Below, piece by piece: positions 24,814 to 34,883 of a DNA stretch of 64,000 bases. Positions within the stretch are counted from its first letter, which is position 1. Each line of letters starts with the position of its first letter. The DNA lies in the NCBI GenBank assembly GCA_030715195.1, contig JAUYVI010000005.1:248001-312000 (forward strand), read 5' to 3'. Both the position numbers and the translations under genes were made by a program. The notes beneath the pieces were generated by a model. That model was not told the origin of the DNA, did no database searches, and saw nothing but the letters and a program-made list of their open reading frames with translations. This stretch comes from Dongia sedimenti. Lineage in GTDB: Bacteria > Pseudomonadota > Alphaproteobacteria > Dongiales > Dongiaceae.

Positions 24814-26243
24814 CGCCCGATATCTCCGGCGCGCGTCGACCAGGCATGGTCGGTGATCGCGCGCCCGCCGACCAGCCACTGCTCGACATGCTGCTCGTGG
24901 CCGCCGCGTCCCGCGGAGAGGCGGCGGCGCGCGATCTCGGGCGCATCGCCGCCGCGGCCGAGCGCCTCGGTGAGGACCCGGCCGTCGACATCGGGACACG
25001 GGATGCCGAGCAGGCTGAGCAGCGTCGGGGCCACATCGGGCAGCCAGCATGGCGTCTCGCTGCGAAAGCCGCCGCGGAAGGCGGGTCCGGCGGCGGCCAG
25101 CACATTGGCGAGCTCCTCGCGGTGCAGGCCGCCATGGATGCCGCCGCCCGGTTCGATGTCCTTGGCGAACAGGCAATGGCCCGGCGCTTGCGCGTCCGGC
25201 CCCTGGGGCGCCGAGGCGCGCAGCACGACGCCGATGGTCGCACTGCGCCGGTGGCCGCTGCCGACCAGCCGGGCATCGAGGCTGCCCTCGGGCGGCTCGA
25301 TCCCGTCCTGCGGATTGACGAAGACCAGACCGCACCAGGGCTGGGCCACCAGGCGCGCCACCGCCGCGTCGATCCGCTCCGGTGTCGGCGCGGTCATGTA
25401 GAGGCTGGAATAGTAGCCGGGGAGAAGATCGACGCCGAGGCCGTCCATCGCCGCCTCCGGCGCCACGTCCTCGATGCCGGTGATCTGACCGTGATCGGAC
25501 ATGACCAGGATGTTCTCCGGGCCATGGCCGCGCCGCCACCAGTCGATCAGCCGGCCGAACGCAGTGTCGGCGCCGCGCTGCGCGGCCAGGGTCTCCGGCG
25601 CGTCGATGCCGAAGGCATGCGCCGTGGCATCGGGATCGCTGTACCAGAGGATCGCGATATCGGGATCGACCTTGGGATAGAGATGCTCGATCACCACCGT
25701 GGTGGCGTGCTCGATCCGCGCGGTCGCGGGCTTGCCGCCCGCGGGGATCGGCCCCAGGCGGGCGAGCCCATCGCGGTCCTCGGCGGTGAGGTTGCTGAAG
25801 GCCGCGCCATAGGTCGAGTAGCTGAAATGGCCGAAGGCGGCGGCGCGATGATGCATGATCCAGGCGGCGCCGGGCGAGCTGGTGCTGACCACCGCGAGCT
25901 TGCGTCCCGCCGCCGCAAGGCGTTCGCCGAGGCTCGGCCGGTCCAGCAGCGCGCCCAAGGCATCGGCCGCCCGCAGATCCTCGGGGTCGCCGGTCTGCAG
26001 CGGACGGCCGGCGATCGCCTGCGGATGCAGGAAGGCGTTCGCCACGACGCCATGCGAACCCGGCGCGGCTCCGGTCACCAGGCTCGCGACGGCGACCCGG
26101 GTCTCGCTCGGGAACACGCTGCGGCTGTTGCTGAAATCCGTGCCGGCGGCCATGAAGCGCGCCAGATGCGGCATGCGCTCCGGCGTGGCGCGATCCCGGC
26201 GCAGGCCGTCGAACGAGACGATGAGTGTGCTGCCCGGCTTCAC
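24810..26243 (-). CDS. alkaline phosphatase superfamily type I phosphodiesterase/nucleotide pyrophosphatase
   Basis: Metal-dependent phosphodiesterase of the NPP type, 477 residues from GTG at 26241-26243, preceded by AAGGAGA. It has the metal and nucleophile motifs: Asp in LIVSFDGLRRD, Thr in FPSETRV followed by LVTGAAPGSHGVV, the pair in YSDPDATAHAFG, SDHGQ and a C-terminal GIHGG. No signal peptide is visible, so it is probably cytoplasmic. It overlaps the GDPD gene upstream (GTGA) and the permease downstream (GTGA). Placing a phosphodiesterase inside an ABC uptake operon suggests it hydrolyses the imported compound. Confidence 0.9.
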   Translation of the reverse strand: MKPGSTLIVSFDGLRRDRATPERMPHLARFMAAGTDFSNSRSVFPSETRVAVASLVTGAAPGSHGVVANAFLHPQAIAGRPLQTGDPEDLRAADALGALLDRPSLGERLAAAGRKLAVVSTSSPGAAWIMHHRAAAFGHFSYSTYGAAFSNLTAEDRDGLARLGPIPAGGKPATARIEHATTVVIEHLYPKVDPDIAILWYSDPDATAHAFGIDAPETLAAQRGADTAFGRLIDWWRRGHGPENILVMSDHGQITGIEDVAPEAAMDGLGVDLLPGYYSSLYMTAPTPERIDAAVARLVAQPWCGLVFVNPQDGIEPPEGSLDARLVGSGHRRSATIGVVLRASAPQGPDAQAPGHCLFAKDIEPGGGIHGGLHREELANVLAAAGPAFRGGFRSETPCWLPDVAPTLLSLLGIPCPDVDGRVLTEALGRGGDAPEIARRRLSAGRGGHEQHVEQWLVGGRAITDHAWSTRAGDIGR

Positions 26244-26992
26244 GAGACCATCTCCTTTTTCGCAGCGTTCGGCCGGACCGCGATCCGCGCCGCCTCCGGA
26301 TCGTTGACCAGCAGCCCGGCGGCGCCCGCCGCCCCCAGCCGCCGCATCCCCTCGCCGTCGATGTCGCCGACCGCGCGACCGGTGCCGTCGCCGCCGCACA
26401 TCACCCAGACGGGAAGTCCCTTGGCGGCGATGCGCGCGATCCGCTCCGGCGTCGCATGCTGCTCCCAGAGGCGGAACACGTCGCCGCCGCGCTCCAGGAA
26501 GGTGTCCTCGTGGTCCGGATCGTCGAAGAATCCCAGGATCCGTGCCGCGGTCGCATCGCGCAGCGCCGCCACCGTCTCCGCGCGATGCAGACCAAGCACC
26601 AGCCGCGCGGCGGGGATGCCGGCCAGCATCGGCAGCAGACGCTCCAGGCTCGACGGCCGCTCGTCCTTGATGTCCAGCACCAGCTGCACCGAGGGTGGCA
26701 GCGTGGCGAGGAAATCGTCGAACCGGGGTGCGATCGCCGCACCGGCCAGCGCGATCTCGTCCAGGACGGCGCTGTCGGTCTCCGCGATCCGGTCCGACAT
26801 GCCGGTGAGCCGCATCAAGTCCACGTCATGGAAGCAGACGGCGACGCCGTCCCGGGTCCAGCGGATATCGGTCTCCACCGCATCCGCGCCGCAGGCATGG
26901 GCCGCCTGCCAGGCGGCCGGCGAGTTCTCGCGACAGCGCGCGGAGAAGCCGCGATGGGCGACGATCAGCGGGCCGCGCGACGCCGCGGGCAT
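26240..26992 (-). CDS. glycerophosphodiester phosphodiesterase family protein
   Basis: GDPD-type TIM-barrel hydrolase of 250 residues from the ATG at 26992; an earlier ATG at 27019 would overlap the previous gene by 20 bases. Catalytic motifs are present: H-R-G in IVAHRGFS, R-E-N-S for the usual PENT, and ADAVETDIRWTRDGVAVCFHD carrying the Glu, Asp and His of the active site. GDPDs cleave glycerophosphodiesters to glycerol-3-phosphate and an alcohol. It has no signal peptide. It lies between the second ATPase and the NPP-type phosphodiesterase. A cytoplasmic substrate is inferred. Confidence 0.88.
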   Translation of the reverse strand: MPAASRGPLIVAHRGFSARCRENSPAAWQAAHACGADAVETDIRWTRDGVAVCFHDVDLMRLTGMSDRIAETDSAVLDEIALAGAAIAPRFDDFLATLPPSVQLVLDIKDERPSSLERLLPMLAGIPAARLVLGLHRAETVAALRDATAARILGFFDDPDHEDTFLERGGDVFRLWEQHATPERIARIAAKGLPVWVMCGGDGTGRAVGDIDGEGMRRLGAAGAAGLLVNDPEAARIAVRPNAAKKEMVS

Positions 26993-26999
26993 GGACGCT

Positions 27000-27869
27000 T
27001 CAGATGGGTTCTTCGGCATGGCGTTTGGTGACTGCACTCTCGGTGGGATGGAGCGACGGGCCTCCGCGCCGCCGCCGCTCGGCGGGCGTGGCGGCGGGAA
27101 TGGCATCCAGCAGCGCCCGGGTATAGCCATGGGTCGGCGCGCGGAAGACCTGCTCGGCCGGGCCGATCTCGACGATGCGGCCGCGATGCATCACCGCCAC
27201 GCGATCGCAGATATGACGCACCACGCCGAGATCGTGCGAGATGAACAGGCAGGTGAGATTCAGCCGGTCGCGCAGATCCATCAGCAGGTTGATGATCTGC
27301 GCCTGGACCGAGACGTCGAGCGCGCTCACCGGTTCGTCGCAGACCAGGAAGTCCGGATCGAGCACCAGTGCCCGCGCGATCACCGCGCGCTGCAGCTGGC
27401 CGCCGGAGAGCTCGTGCGGATAGCGGTCGCCCAGCCGGTCCAGGCCCACATCATGCAGCGCCGCGTCGGCGCGCGCGGCGCGCGCGCGGCGGCCGAGATC
27501 GCTATGCGCAAGCAGCGGCTCGGCCACCTGCTCGCGGATGATCATGCGCGGATCGAGGGCGCCGGCGGCGTTCTGGAACACCATCTGGATCCGGCGGCGC
27601 TCGCGGCGCCAAGCGCTGCTGTTGGGCGGCGCCAGGCACGCGCCGCCGAGGGTGACCGTGCCGGAGCTGGCGGGCTCGATTCCGGCCGCGATCCGGCCGG
27701 TGGTCGACTTGCCGCTGCCGCTCTCGCCGACCAGGCCGAGGGTTCCGCCATGCTCGAGCGCGAGACTGACCCCATCGACGGCATTGAACAGGGCGCCACG
27801 CCCCAGCCAGCCGTTGCGCACGCGGTAGCGGCGGGTGACCGCGTCGAGGACCAGCGCGTCTCCGCTCAT
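27000..27869 (-). CDS. ABC transporter ATP-binding protein, OppF/DppF-like
   Basis: Cytoplasmic ATPase subunit of 289 residues. Walker A is GESGSGKST, the signature motif [15 protein letters not shown], Walker [13 protein letters not shown] and the switch His in ISHD. The C-terminal oligopeptide-binding extension is shortened and basic ([17 protein letters not shown]). The ATG (27867-27869) overlaps the stop of the OppD-type gene by ATGA. It works with the OppD-like subunit as a heterodimer powering the two permeases downstream. Confidence 0.94.
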   Translation of the reverse strand: MSGDALVLDAVTRRYRVRNGWLGRGALFNAVDGVSLALEHGGTLGLVGESGSGKSTTGRIAAGIEPASSGTVTLGGACLAPPNSSAWRRERRRIQMVFQNAAGALDPRMIIREQVAEPLLAHSDLGRRARAARADAALHDVGLDRLGDRYPHELSGGQLQRAVIARALVLDPDFLVCDEPVSALDVSVQAQIINLLMDLRDRLNLTCLFISHDLGVVRHICDRVAVMHRGRIVEIGPAEQVFRAPTHGYTRALLDAIPAATPAERRRRGGPSLHPTESAVTKRHAEEPI

Positions 27870-28948
27870 ATCGCCGCCGGAAAATGGCAGGCGGCGCGTG
27901 CGCCGGGACCGGTCGCGGCGAGGCGCGGTTCTTCCACCCGGCATCGCGCCTGGGCGCACTCGCAGCGCGGCGCGAAGGCGCAGCCCGCCGGCCGGCGCGC
28001 CGGGTCGGGCACGGTGCCCTCGATGGTCGGCAAGCGCGTGTTCCGGCCGCCGGCCTCGGGCCGAGCGCGGGTGCGGCACTCCAGCAGCGCCCGGGTATAG
28101 GGGTGGCGCGGTCGCTCGAACAGCGCATCGACCGGCGCCGTCTCGACCAGCCGGCCGGCATACATCACCGCGACGCGATCCGCCGTCTCGGCGACCACGC
28201 CGAGATCGTGAGTCACCAGCAGCAACGCCATGCCGGTCGCGCGCTGCAGCTCCTTCAGCAACGCCAGGATCTGCGCCTGGATCGTGACGTCGAGCGCGGT
28301 GGTCGGCTCGTCGGCGATCAGCAGCTCCGGATTGCAGGCCAGCGCCATCGCGATCATGACTCGCTGGCACATGCCGCCGGAAAGCTCGTGGGGGTAGCTG
28401 CGCATGCGCCGGGCCGGCTCGACGATGCCGACCCGGTCGAGCAGTTCGATCGCCCGGCGCTCGGCGGCGCCTCGGCCGACCGCGGGCTCGTGGATGCGGA
28501 TCGCCTCGGTGATCTGCCGCCCGACGCGCTGCACCGGATTGAGCGAGACCGTCGGGTCCTGGAAGATCATCGCCGCCCGGCCGCCGCGGATGCGGTTGAG
28601 CGTCGCCTCGGAGGCGCCCTGCACCGGCACGTCGAACAGCCGGATATCGCCGCTCTCGACGCCGAGCGCGCCCGGCAGCAGGCCGAGCGTGGCAAGACAG
28701 GTGAGGCTCTTGCCGCATCCGCTTTCGCCGACCAGGCACAGCGTCTCGCCGCGATGCACTTCGAGCGAGACTTGGGAGACCAGCGTCACGGCGCCGTTGC
28801 CGATGGTCAGGTCGCGAACCGCCAGCAGCCGCTCCGGCACCGCTCCAGGATGATCTGCGACGGCAATCGGCCGCGCGGTCGATCGGCCCCGGAGCATATC
28901 CGGGGCCGATTGCAGCGACCGCGGGAAGAGTTCCGCGGAAAGTCCCAT
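27866..28948 (-). CDS. ABC transporter ATP-binding protein, OppD/DppD-like
   Basis: Cytoplasmic ATPase subunit of 360 residues with Walker [10 protein letters not shown], signature [16 protein letters not shown], Walker [13 protein letters not shown] and THD. The C-terminal oligopeptide domain is present with the Cys cluster [19 protein letters not shown], which in DppD/OppD-type proteins can bind an Fe-S cluster. The ATG at 28948 lies 8 bases after the stop of the binding protein. An alternative start is an ATG at residue 18, since the first 40 residues are poorly conserved. Confidence 0.93.
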   Translation of the reverse strand: MGLSAELFPRSLQSAPDMLRGRSTARPIAVADHPGAVPERLLAVRDLTIGNGAVTLVSQVSLEVHRGETLCLVGESGCGKSLTCLATLGLLPGALGVESGDIRLFDVPVQGASEATLNRIRGGRAAMIFQDPTVSLNPVQRVGRQITEAIRIHEPAVGRGAAERRAIELLDRVGIVEPARRMRSYPHELSGGMCQRVMIAMALACNPELLIADEPTTALDVTIQAQILALLKELQRATGMALLLVTHDLGVVAETADRVAVMYAGRLVETAPVDALFERPRHPYTRALLECRTRARPEAGGRNTRLPTIEGTVPDPARRPAGCAFAPRCECAQARCRVEEPRLAATGPGARAACHFPAAI

Positions 28949-28956
28949 CTGCCTTC

Positions 28957-30525
28957 TTACTCGAAGGCGAGGTTATCGGGACGCAGGTCCATGTAATAGA
29001 AGGTGTAGGGCTGCCACTTCACCGTCTTGCGCACACCGTAGGTCTCCAGCGGCTGATAGAGCAAGGTGCCGGGCGCCTCATCCTCCCAGGTGTCAAGCAG
29101 CTGCTTCTCGAGCGCGAAGCGCTTCTTCTGGTCAAGCGTTCCTTCGAGCCCCTTGCAGAGGTTGTTGAAGGCGGTGCTGTTCGGCTCCTGCCAGGACTTC
29201 CAGGTCTTCTGCGCGGAGCCATAAGGGCCCCAAGTCACGCAGATCGCGCCCAGCGGATCGGGATAGCGCGTCGAGTTGGACCAGTTGCGGATCATCAACT
29301 GGTCGAGCGGAATCTTGTCGAGATTCTCGACCACCTTCAGCTCGACGTTGATGCCCACCTTCTTCCACATCTCGATCATCGCCTGCGCCGCGGGCAAGGC
29401 GTTCAGGTAGTAGCTGGGCTCGCTCGCATAGGTGATGGTCTCGCCCTTGTAGCCGACCTCCTTGAGCAGAGCCTTGGCCTTCTCGGGATCGTAGGCCGGC
29501 TGCGGCCGCGACGGGTCGTACATATCGCCGAACTCGGGATACTGGTGGCCGTGGGGCACGATCGCCTTGCCGTTCCACAGGCTGTCCACCAGAAGCTGGC
29601 GGTCGATCGAGAGGCTGAGCGCTTGGCGCATGCGCTTGTCGGCGAGCAGCGGATTCGTCGTGTTGTAGACGATCACGTGCGAGTTGGCGAGCACGACACT
29701 GCGGGCTTCGATGTTGTCGTAGCCGTTGATCTGGTCGATCTGGTCCGGCGAGACGTTGGTGATGATGTCGAACTCGCCGCTGACCAGGCCGGCGATGCGC
29801 GCCGCTTGCTCCGGCACCTTGCGGAAGGTGATCGAGGCCGCGGTCGGACGGCCGCCGAAATAGTCGTCGAAGGCGACCAGGCGGATCGAATCGGAGGCCT
29901 GGTACTTCTCGAGCTTGTAGGGGCCGGTGCCGACCGGGAATTGCGGGATCTTGCCGTCCTTGGCCTTCTCCAGCCAGTCGGCTTTGTTGACGATCCACGA
30001 CGCCCAGGACGACAGTCTCTGCTCCATCAGCGGATCCGGCTGCTTGGCGTGGAACCGCACGGTCAGCGGGTCGACCGCCTCGATCTGGTCGAACACGGAA
30101 AAATAGGCGCGCCCTTCGGGGAGCGGCGCATCCTTGCCGCGCAACCGCTGCTCCGAGAAGGTGAACACCACGTCGTCCGCGGTGAGGACGGCGCCGTTGT
30201 GGAAGTGCACATTGGGGCGCAGCTTGACCTCCAAGGTCTGGTCGTCGACCCGCTTCCAGCTTTCGGCGAGGCCCGGCTTCAGCGCCGCGCCGCTGCCGCC
30301 GGCCTGCGAGAGGAAGTCGCGCCGAATCAACGTGTCGAAGATCGAATAGGTGGTGCGGGTGCCGACATTGGACATTTCCTTGCCGGGCTCCAGCGTCGGC
30401 GGAATATCCGCAACCGCGATTGTGATGTCGGGCCGTTGGCCCGAGGCCGCGGCCGGCTGGATCGGCGCGACGACGGCAAGCGCGATTGCGCCGAATGCGA
30501 CAAGTTTCCCAAGGAATTTCAGCAT
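28957..30525 (-). CDS. ABC transporter substrate-binding protein, family 5
   Basis: Periplasmic binding protein of 522 residues with a signal peptide ([20 protein letters not shown], cut near AAA-S at 27-28). The SBP_bac_5 fold is shown by [61 protein letters not shown] and [31 protein letters not shown] 30525 follows GAGGAGA. It is the first gene of the seven-gene minus-strand operon. Substrates of the family include peptides, glutathione, nickel chelates and heme; none can be inferred with confidence, but the co-encoded phosphodiesterases point to a phosphodiester-linked compound. Confidence 0.94.
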   Translation of the reverse strand: MLKFLGKLVAFGAIALAVVAPIQPAAASGQRPDITIAVADIPPTLEPGKEMSNVGTRTTYSIFDTLIRRDFLSQAGGSGAALKPGLAESWKRVDDQTLEVKLRPNVHFHNGAVLTADDVVFTFSEQRLRGKDAPLPEGRAYFSVFDQIEAVDPLTVRFHAKQPDPLMEQRLSSWASWIVNKADWLEKAKDGKIPQFPVGTGPYKLEKYQASDSIRLVAFDDYFGGRPTAASITFRKVPEQAARIAGLVSGEFDIITNVSPDQIDQINGYDNIEARSVVLANSHVIVYNTTNPLLADKRMRQALSLSIDRQLLVDSLWNGKAIVPHGHQYPEFGDMYDPSRPQPAYDPEKAKALLKEVGYKGETITYASEPSYYLNALPAAQAMIEMWKKVGINVELKVVENLDKIPLDQLMIRNWSNSTRYPDPLGAICVTWGPYGSAQKTWKSWQEPNSTAFNNLCKGLEGTLDQKKRFALEKQLLDTWEDEAPGTLLYQPLETYGVRKTVKWQPYTFYYMDLRPDNLAFE

Positions 30526-30672
30526 GACTTCTCCTCGCCCCACAAAGTCAGTTGGCCAAGCCCGGGTATCATCCGGGCATGACTTATTGGCGATGGCGCG
30601 GTGACGGTGCGATGACGATGCGCGTGCGCGGTCGTTTGTTATGCGAGACGCAAGATTGTTGCCTGGCGCAGT

Positions 30673-31488
30673 CTAGGCCGCTGCCGGCTTGCGGGCCTGT
30701 CGGCGCAGCAGCACCTGCGCCACCACCAGCATGGCGAGCGAGAACACCATGACCGTGGTGCCGATCGCATTGATCTCCGGGGTGACGCCGCGTCGGATCG
30801 AGGCGAAGACGTAGATCGGCAGCGTCACGCGACTGCCGGCGACGAAGGACGCGATCACGTAATCGTCGAGGCTGAAGGTGAAGCTCAACAGGAAACCGGC
30901 GATCACCGCCGGCATCAGCTGCGGCAGGGTGACCTGGCGGAAGGTGCCCCAGGGATCGGCGTAGAGATCCATCGAGGCCTCGACCAGGCTGCGATCCATG
31001 CCGGAAAGCCGCGCCTTCACGATCACGATCACCAGCGCCATGGCGAACAGCGAATGCGCGCAGATCAGCGAGCCGAAGCCGAAGCCCAGGGGCGGAGCAC
31101 CCGGCGCATCACCGGCGATCAGCGGATTGAGGAAATTGAAGGTGGTCGCCAGCGCGATCAGGGTCGAGATGCCGATCACGATCCCCGGCACCATGATCGC
31201 GACATAGGTCAGCGCATCGAAGACCATCCGGAACGCGGGCTTGACCCGCGGCAGCATCAGCGCCGCCGCGGTACCGAACAGGGTCGCGATCGCCGAGGAG
31301 ACGAAGGCGACCAGCAGGCTGTTCAGCAGGGCCTCGATCACCAGGCGGTTGCCGGCCGCGGTCGCATACCATTGCAGCGAGAAGCCGTGGAAGTCGCTGG
31401 CGCTGCGGCCGGCGCTGAAGCTGAACAGCGCGATGACCGCGAGCGGCGCGTAGAGAAAGAGATAAACGAAGACGGCGTAAATGCGCAT
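30673..31488 (-). CDS. potC: spermidine/putrescine ABC transporter permease, PotC-like
   Basis: Inner-membrane permease of 271 residues, six spans, starting MRIYAVFVYLFLYAPLAVIALFSF as in PotC/PotI. The EAA loop is SLVEASMDLYADPWGTFRQVTLPQLMPAV. It is last in the polyamine-type operon, 11 bases after the PotB-like gene. Which polyamine or other cationic compound is carried is not determined by sequence. Confidence 0.9.
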   Translation of the reverse strand: MRIYAVFVYLFLYAPLAVIALFSFSAGRSASDFHGFSLQWYATAAGNRLVIEALLNSLLVAFVSSAIATLFGTAAALMLPRVKPAFRMVFDALTYVAIMVPGIVIGISTLIALATTFNFLNPLIAGDAPGAPPLGFGFGSLICAHSLFAMALVIVIVKARLSGMDRSLVEASMDLYADPWGTFRQVTLPQLMPAVIAGFLLSFTFSLDDYVIASFVAGSRVTLPIYVFASIRRGVTPEINAIGTTVMVFSLAMLVVAQVLLRRQARKPAAA

Positions 31489-31499
31489 GATCGGGCGCT

Positions 31500-32360
31500 C
31501 TAGACCAGGGCCTGGTCGCGCATGCCGCGATTTCTCAGCGTGACCCGCAGATAGAGCGTCACCGTCACCAGCATGATGACGACCAGGCTGACCGCGACCG
31601 CCGAGCCGAACGGCCAGTTGCGCGATTGCAGGAAGAGATCGACCAGGGCATTGCCGATGAAGAACACCTTGCCGCCGCCGAGCAGGGCGGGGATCAGGTA
31701 TTCGCCCATCAGCAGGATGAAGACCAGCATGCACCCCGTGACGGCCCCGGGTGCCGACAGCGGCAGGGTGATCTGCCAGAACGTCCGAGCGGGCGAGGCG
31801 CCGAGATCGTCCGAGGCTTCGAGCAATCGCTTATCCAGCCGCTCCAGGCTGACGAAGATCGGGAACACCATCAGCGGCAGATAGCCGTAGACGATGCCGA
31901 CCAGCACCGCGAAGGGCGTGTTGATGAAGCGGACGTCGGGAACCCCGATCATGTCGAGCAGAGCCGGCAGGCCCTTGCCGCCGAGGATGAAGATCCAGGC
32001 ATAGGTGCGGATGAGGAAGCTGGTCCAGAACGGCACGATGACCAGGATCAGCAGCAGCAGCCGGTTCCTGGAACTCACCTTGACCGCAAGGTAATAGGCC
32101 AGCGGATAGGCGGCGAGCAGGCAGAGCACGGTGCCGAGCGGCGCCAGGGTCAGCGTGTTGCGGAAGGCGGCCCAGCGCGCCGGCAGGTTGGCGTATTGGG
32201 CGAAGGTGAAGGCGGCCTGGTAGCCGCCCGCCTCGGCGCGCTCGCCGAAGGAGAGGACCAGGACCACCAGGATCGGCATCACCAGGAGGCCGAGGAAGAT
32301 GGCGACGGACGGTGACATCAACAGGATCGCCGTCCAATCCCACTTCCTCGGTCCCTGCAT
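31500..32360 (-). CDS. potB: spermidine/putrescine ABC transporter permease, PotB-like
   Basis: Inner-membrane permease of 286 residues with six spans. WTAILLMSPSVAIFLGLLVMPILVVLVLSF opens the protein, VPFWTSFLIRTYAWIFILGGKGLPALLDMIG is the PotB-type family motif, and the EAA loop is LLEASDDLGASPARTFWQITLPLSAPG. It lies 17 bases after the PotD-like gene and before the PotC-like gene, and pairs with the latter. Confidence 0.92.
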   Translation of the reverse strand: MQGPRKWDWTAILLMSPSVAIFLGLLVMPILVVLVLSFGERAEAGGYQAAFTFAQYANLPARWAAFRNTLTLAPLGTVLCLLAAYPLAYYLAVKVSSRNRLLLLILVIVPFWTSFLIRTYAWIFILGGKGLPALLDMIGVPDVRFINTPFAVLVGIVYGYLPLMVFPIFVSLERLDKRLLEASDDLGASPARTFWQITLPLSAPGAVTGCMLVFILLMGEYLIPALLGGGKVFFIGNALVDLFLQSRNWPFGSAVAVSLVVIMLVTVTLYLRVTLRNRGMRDQALV

Positions 32361-32377
32361 GATCTGCGCGTCGTTCT

Positions 32378-33517
32378 TCAGGCGGCCTTGAACCGCGCCA
32401 TGAGCTCGGCGCGGGCGGGGTTGGTGAAGGTCGCCGCCGAGCCGAACTCCAGCGGCGCCAGCAGCTCGGCCGCGGGATACATGATCGGATCCTTGAGCAG
32501 CTCCTCGGGCAGCAGCTTGTTGGTGCGGCTGTCGGTCGAGGGCTGGCCGTGGAACTTCACTTCCGTGGCGTTGATGGCCGGATCGAGCAGGAAGTTGATC
32601 AGCGCGTAGCCGCCCTCGCGATTGGGCGCGCTCTTCGGCACGGCGTAGAAGTCGGTCCAGACCTCGCCGCCTTCCTTGCCGAGCACATAGGTGATCTCCG
32701 GGATGTCGCGGTGCAGCTGCTTGCCGTCGCCGGTCCAGCAGATGCCGAGCCAGGCATCGCCGTTGCGGAAGGCCGGCTGGTAGTCGCTGGTGATGGCGAA
32801 GAGATTCGGCTTCGCGGCCATCAGCAGCTTCTCGGCATCGGCCAGTTCCTTCTCGTCGTTCGAGTTGAAGGAGTAGCCGTAATACTTCAGCGCATTGCCG
32901 ATGGTGGTGAGCTGGTAGTCGTGCACGGTGACGCGGCCGCTATAGGCGCCCTGGGTCAGGTCCCAGAACTGCTTCCAGCTGGTCGGGTTCTCCTTCACCT
33001 TCGCGGTGTTGACCGCGAAGCCGGTGGTGCCCCAATCCTTGGCGGCGCCATAGACGGTGCCGTTGACGGTGCCTTCCTTGATCAGCCGCGCGTCGTTCGC
33101 GGCGATGTCGTAGTTCGGGATCTTCTTCAGGTCCAAGGGCTCGATCAGGCCGAGCGAGGCGTGGGTTGAGACGGTGTAGTTGGTGGGCACGAACACGTCC
33201 CAGCCGGTGCCGCCGGCCTGCAGCTTGGCCAGCATTTCCTCGTTCGAGCCGAACACGCTGACCTCGACCGCGGCGCCGGTCTGCGCGGTGAAGGCCTCGA
33301 AGTCCTTGGGGTCGTGGTAGTTCGGCCAGGTCGCGAGCGAGACCTTGTCGCCGATGCTGCCGGCGGCCCAGGCCTTGCGCGGCAGCAGGCCCGGAACTTC
33401 CGCGGCCATCACCGCCATCGCGGTGCCGAGGCCGGTCACGCCGAGGAAATGCCGGCGCGAGATCGAGCCCTTCTCGTAACGGCGCAGCTGTTTGATGAAC
33501 TCTTTACGCGGATCCAT
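32378..33517 (-). CDS. potD: polyamine ABC transporter substrate-binding protein, PotD-like, Tat signal
   Basis: Periplasmic binding protein of 379 residues. The N-terminus has a twin-arginine motif SRRHFLG at about residues 20-26, followed by a hydrophobic stretch and an AWA-A cleavage site near residue 51, so export by Tat is likely. The mature part has VSLATWPNYHDPKDFEAFTAQTG, GWDVFVPTNYTVS and GTTGFAVNTAKV, typical of spermidine/putrescine-binding proteins. The start is preceded by GGAGG. Downstream lie potB and potC; upstream is the ATPase with a 37-base gap. Confidence 0.93.
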   Translation of the reverse strand: MDPRKEFIKQLRRYEKGSISRRHFLGVTGLGTAMAVMAAEVPGLLPRKAWAAGSIGDKVSLATWPNYHDPKDFEAFTAQTGAAVEVSVFGSNEEMLAKLQAGGTGWDVFVPTNYTVSTHASLGLIEPLDLKKIPNYDIAANDARLIKEGTVNGTVYGAAKDWGTTGFAVNTAKVKENPTSWKQFWDLTQGAYSGRVTVHDYQLTTIGNALKYYGYSFNSNDEKELADAEKLLMAAKPNLFAITSDYQPAFRNGDAWLGICWTGDGKQLHRDIPEITYVLGKEGGEVWTDFYAVPKSAPNREGGYALINFLLDPAINATEVKFHGQPSTDSRTNKLLPEELLKDPIMYPAAELLAPLEFGSAATFTNPARAELMARFKAA

Positions 33518-33554
33518 GGAAGCCTCCTTCGTTTCGTTTTTGTTGTCGTCGATC

Positions 33555-34667
33555 TCAGGTTTCGCTCAGCGCCAGCGCCTGGTTGCCGCGCCAGCCGATC
33601 ACCGCGGCGGCGCCGGGCTCGAGCCCTGCCGTCTCGACCGCCTTCGGCAGGCGCACCAGCAGGTCGCCGAGCCCTTCGGCGCGAACGGAGAACTCGCTGT
33701 GGTCGCCGAGATAGATGCGGTTGAGAATCTGCACGTTGGCCTGGCAATCGAGATCGCGCGGCGCGGCGCCGGGGGGATAGAGGCCGATGACCTCGGGGCG
33801 CACGGCGATGACGCCGGTCTCGCCGACCTTCAGCGGCGCGCCGAGCCGGCTATAGGCCGCGCGCAAGGTCATGCCGCTGCCGAGCCTGATCGCGGCGCCG
33901 CCGGCATCGCTGGCGGCGACCTCGCCCGACCAGAAATTGGATTCGCCGACGAAATCGGCGACATAGCGGTTGACCGGCGCGTCGTAGAGCTCCTCCGGCG
34001 TGCCCATCTGCACGATCTTGCCGTCCTTCATGATGCCGATCGTGTCGGACATCGAGAGCGCCTCTTCCTGGTCGTGGGTTACCAGGATGAAGGTGATGCC
34101 GACCTCGCGCTGCAGGTTCTGCAGCTCGATCTGCATCTCGCGCCGGAGCTTGCGGTCGAGCGCCGCCAGCGGCTCGTCGAGCAGCAGCACGGTCGGCCGG
34201 TTGATCAGGGCGCGGGCCAGGGCGACGCGCTGCTGCTGCCCGCCCGAGAGCTCCCAGATCCGCCGCTTCGCCAGATGCGGCAGGCGCACCAACTCCAGCG
34301 CCTCGGCCACGCGGCGGTCGAGCGCGCTCTTTTCCGGCCGCGGCTTTCTTTGCCGCAGGCCGTAGCCGACATTCCCGGCGACATCCATATGCGGGAACAG
34401 GGCGTAGTGCTGGAACACCATGTTGACCGGCCGGCGATAGGCCGGGATGCCGACCATGTTCGCTCCGGCGATCTCGACGGTTCCGGCGCTCGGCTGCTCG
34501 AAGCCGGCGATCAGCCGCAGGCTGGTGGTCTTGCCGCAGCCGGAGGGTCCGAGGAAGGAATGGAAGGAGCCGCGCCTCAGCGCAAAGGAGATGCCATCGA
34601 CCGCGGCGACGTCGCCGAAATGCTTGCTGACCGTGTCGAATCGGACGTCGATGCCGTCTTCGGCCAT
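33555..34667 (-). CDS. potA: spermidine/putrescine ABC transporter ATP-binding protein, PotA-like
   Basis: Cytoplasmic ATPase of 370 residues, from the ATG at 34665-34667. Walker A is GPSGCGKTT, Walker B VLLLDEP with the LSGGQQQRVALARAL signature, switch THDQEEAL, and a C-terminal TOBE-type domain (about residues 250-370) as in PotA and other sugar/polyamine/iron importers. It leads the operon potA-potD-potB-potC on the minus strand. A start 12 codons further upstream (34703) is less likely because that region is not conserved. Confidence 0.93.
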   Translation of the reverse strand: MAEDGIDVRFDTVSKHFGDVAAVDGISFALRRGSFHSFLGPSGCGKTTSLRLIAGFEQPSAGTVEIAGANMVGIPAYRRPVNMVFQHYALFPHMDVAGNVGYGLRQRKPRPEKSALDRRVAEALELVRLPHLAKRRIWELSGGQQQRVALARALINRPTVLLLDEPLAALDRKLRREMQIELQNLQREVGITFILVTHDQEEALSMSDTIGIMKDGKIVQMGTPEELYDAPVNRYVADFVGESNFWSGEVAASDAGGAAIRLGSGMTLRAAYSRLGAPLKVGETGVIAVRPEVIGLYPPGAAPRDLDCQANVQILNRIYLGDHSEFSVRAEGLGDLLVRLPKAVETAGLEPGAAAVIGWRGNQALALSET

Positions 34668-34834
34668 AATCCCCGCTGCCTGCCCTGGAAAGCGTGCCCG
34701 CATCTTCGCTGCGTCGTGCGGGCTTGCGGCAAATTACGCTGGCGATGGTGGGTTGTGTCAATCCGTCCCGTTGAAAATCCCGGGGCGGATTTCAACAAAC
34801 CGGATTTCACCCGGCGAAACAGGCACAAAAAAGA

Positions 34835-34857
34835 GCGGGGCCGTTTCCGGCCCCGCC
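34835..34857 (-). terminator. intrinsic terminator of the Bax inhibitor-1 gene
   Basis: Read on the minus strand, a 9-base stem GCGGGGCCG/CGGCCCCGC with a 4-base loop (34835-34856) is followed by TCTTTTTT, the classic Rho-independent form. It lies 27 bases beyond the stop of the gene at 34884-35633 and before the potABCD-type operon, separating the two. Confidence 0.85.
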
Positions 34858-34883
34858 CCTGGTCTCAAGTCTGGCTGCTGCGG

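Noticed and set aside
24846..28100. 1084-codon plus-strand frame opposite the ABC/phosphodiesterase operon
   Set aside because: The frame is antisense to genes with intact catalytic motifs, has biased Arg/Ala/Gly composition and crosses several gene borders.
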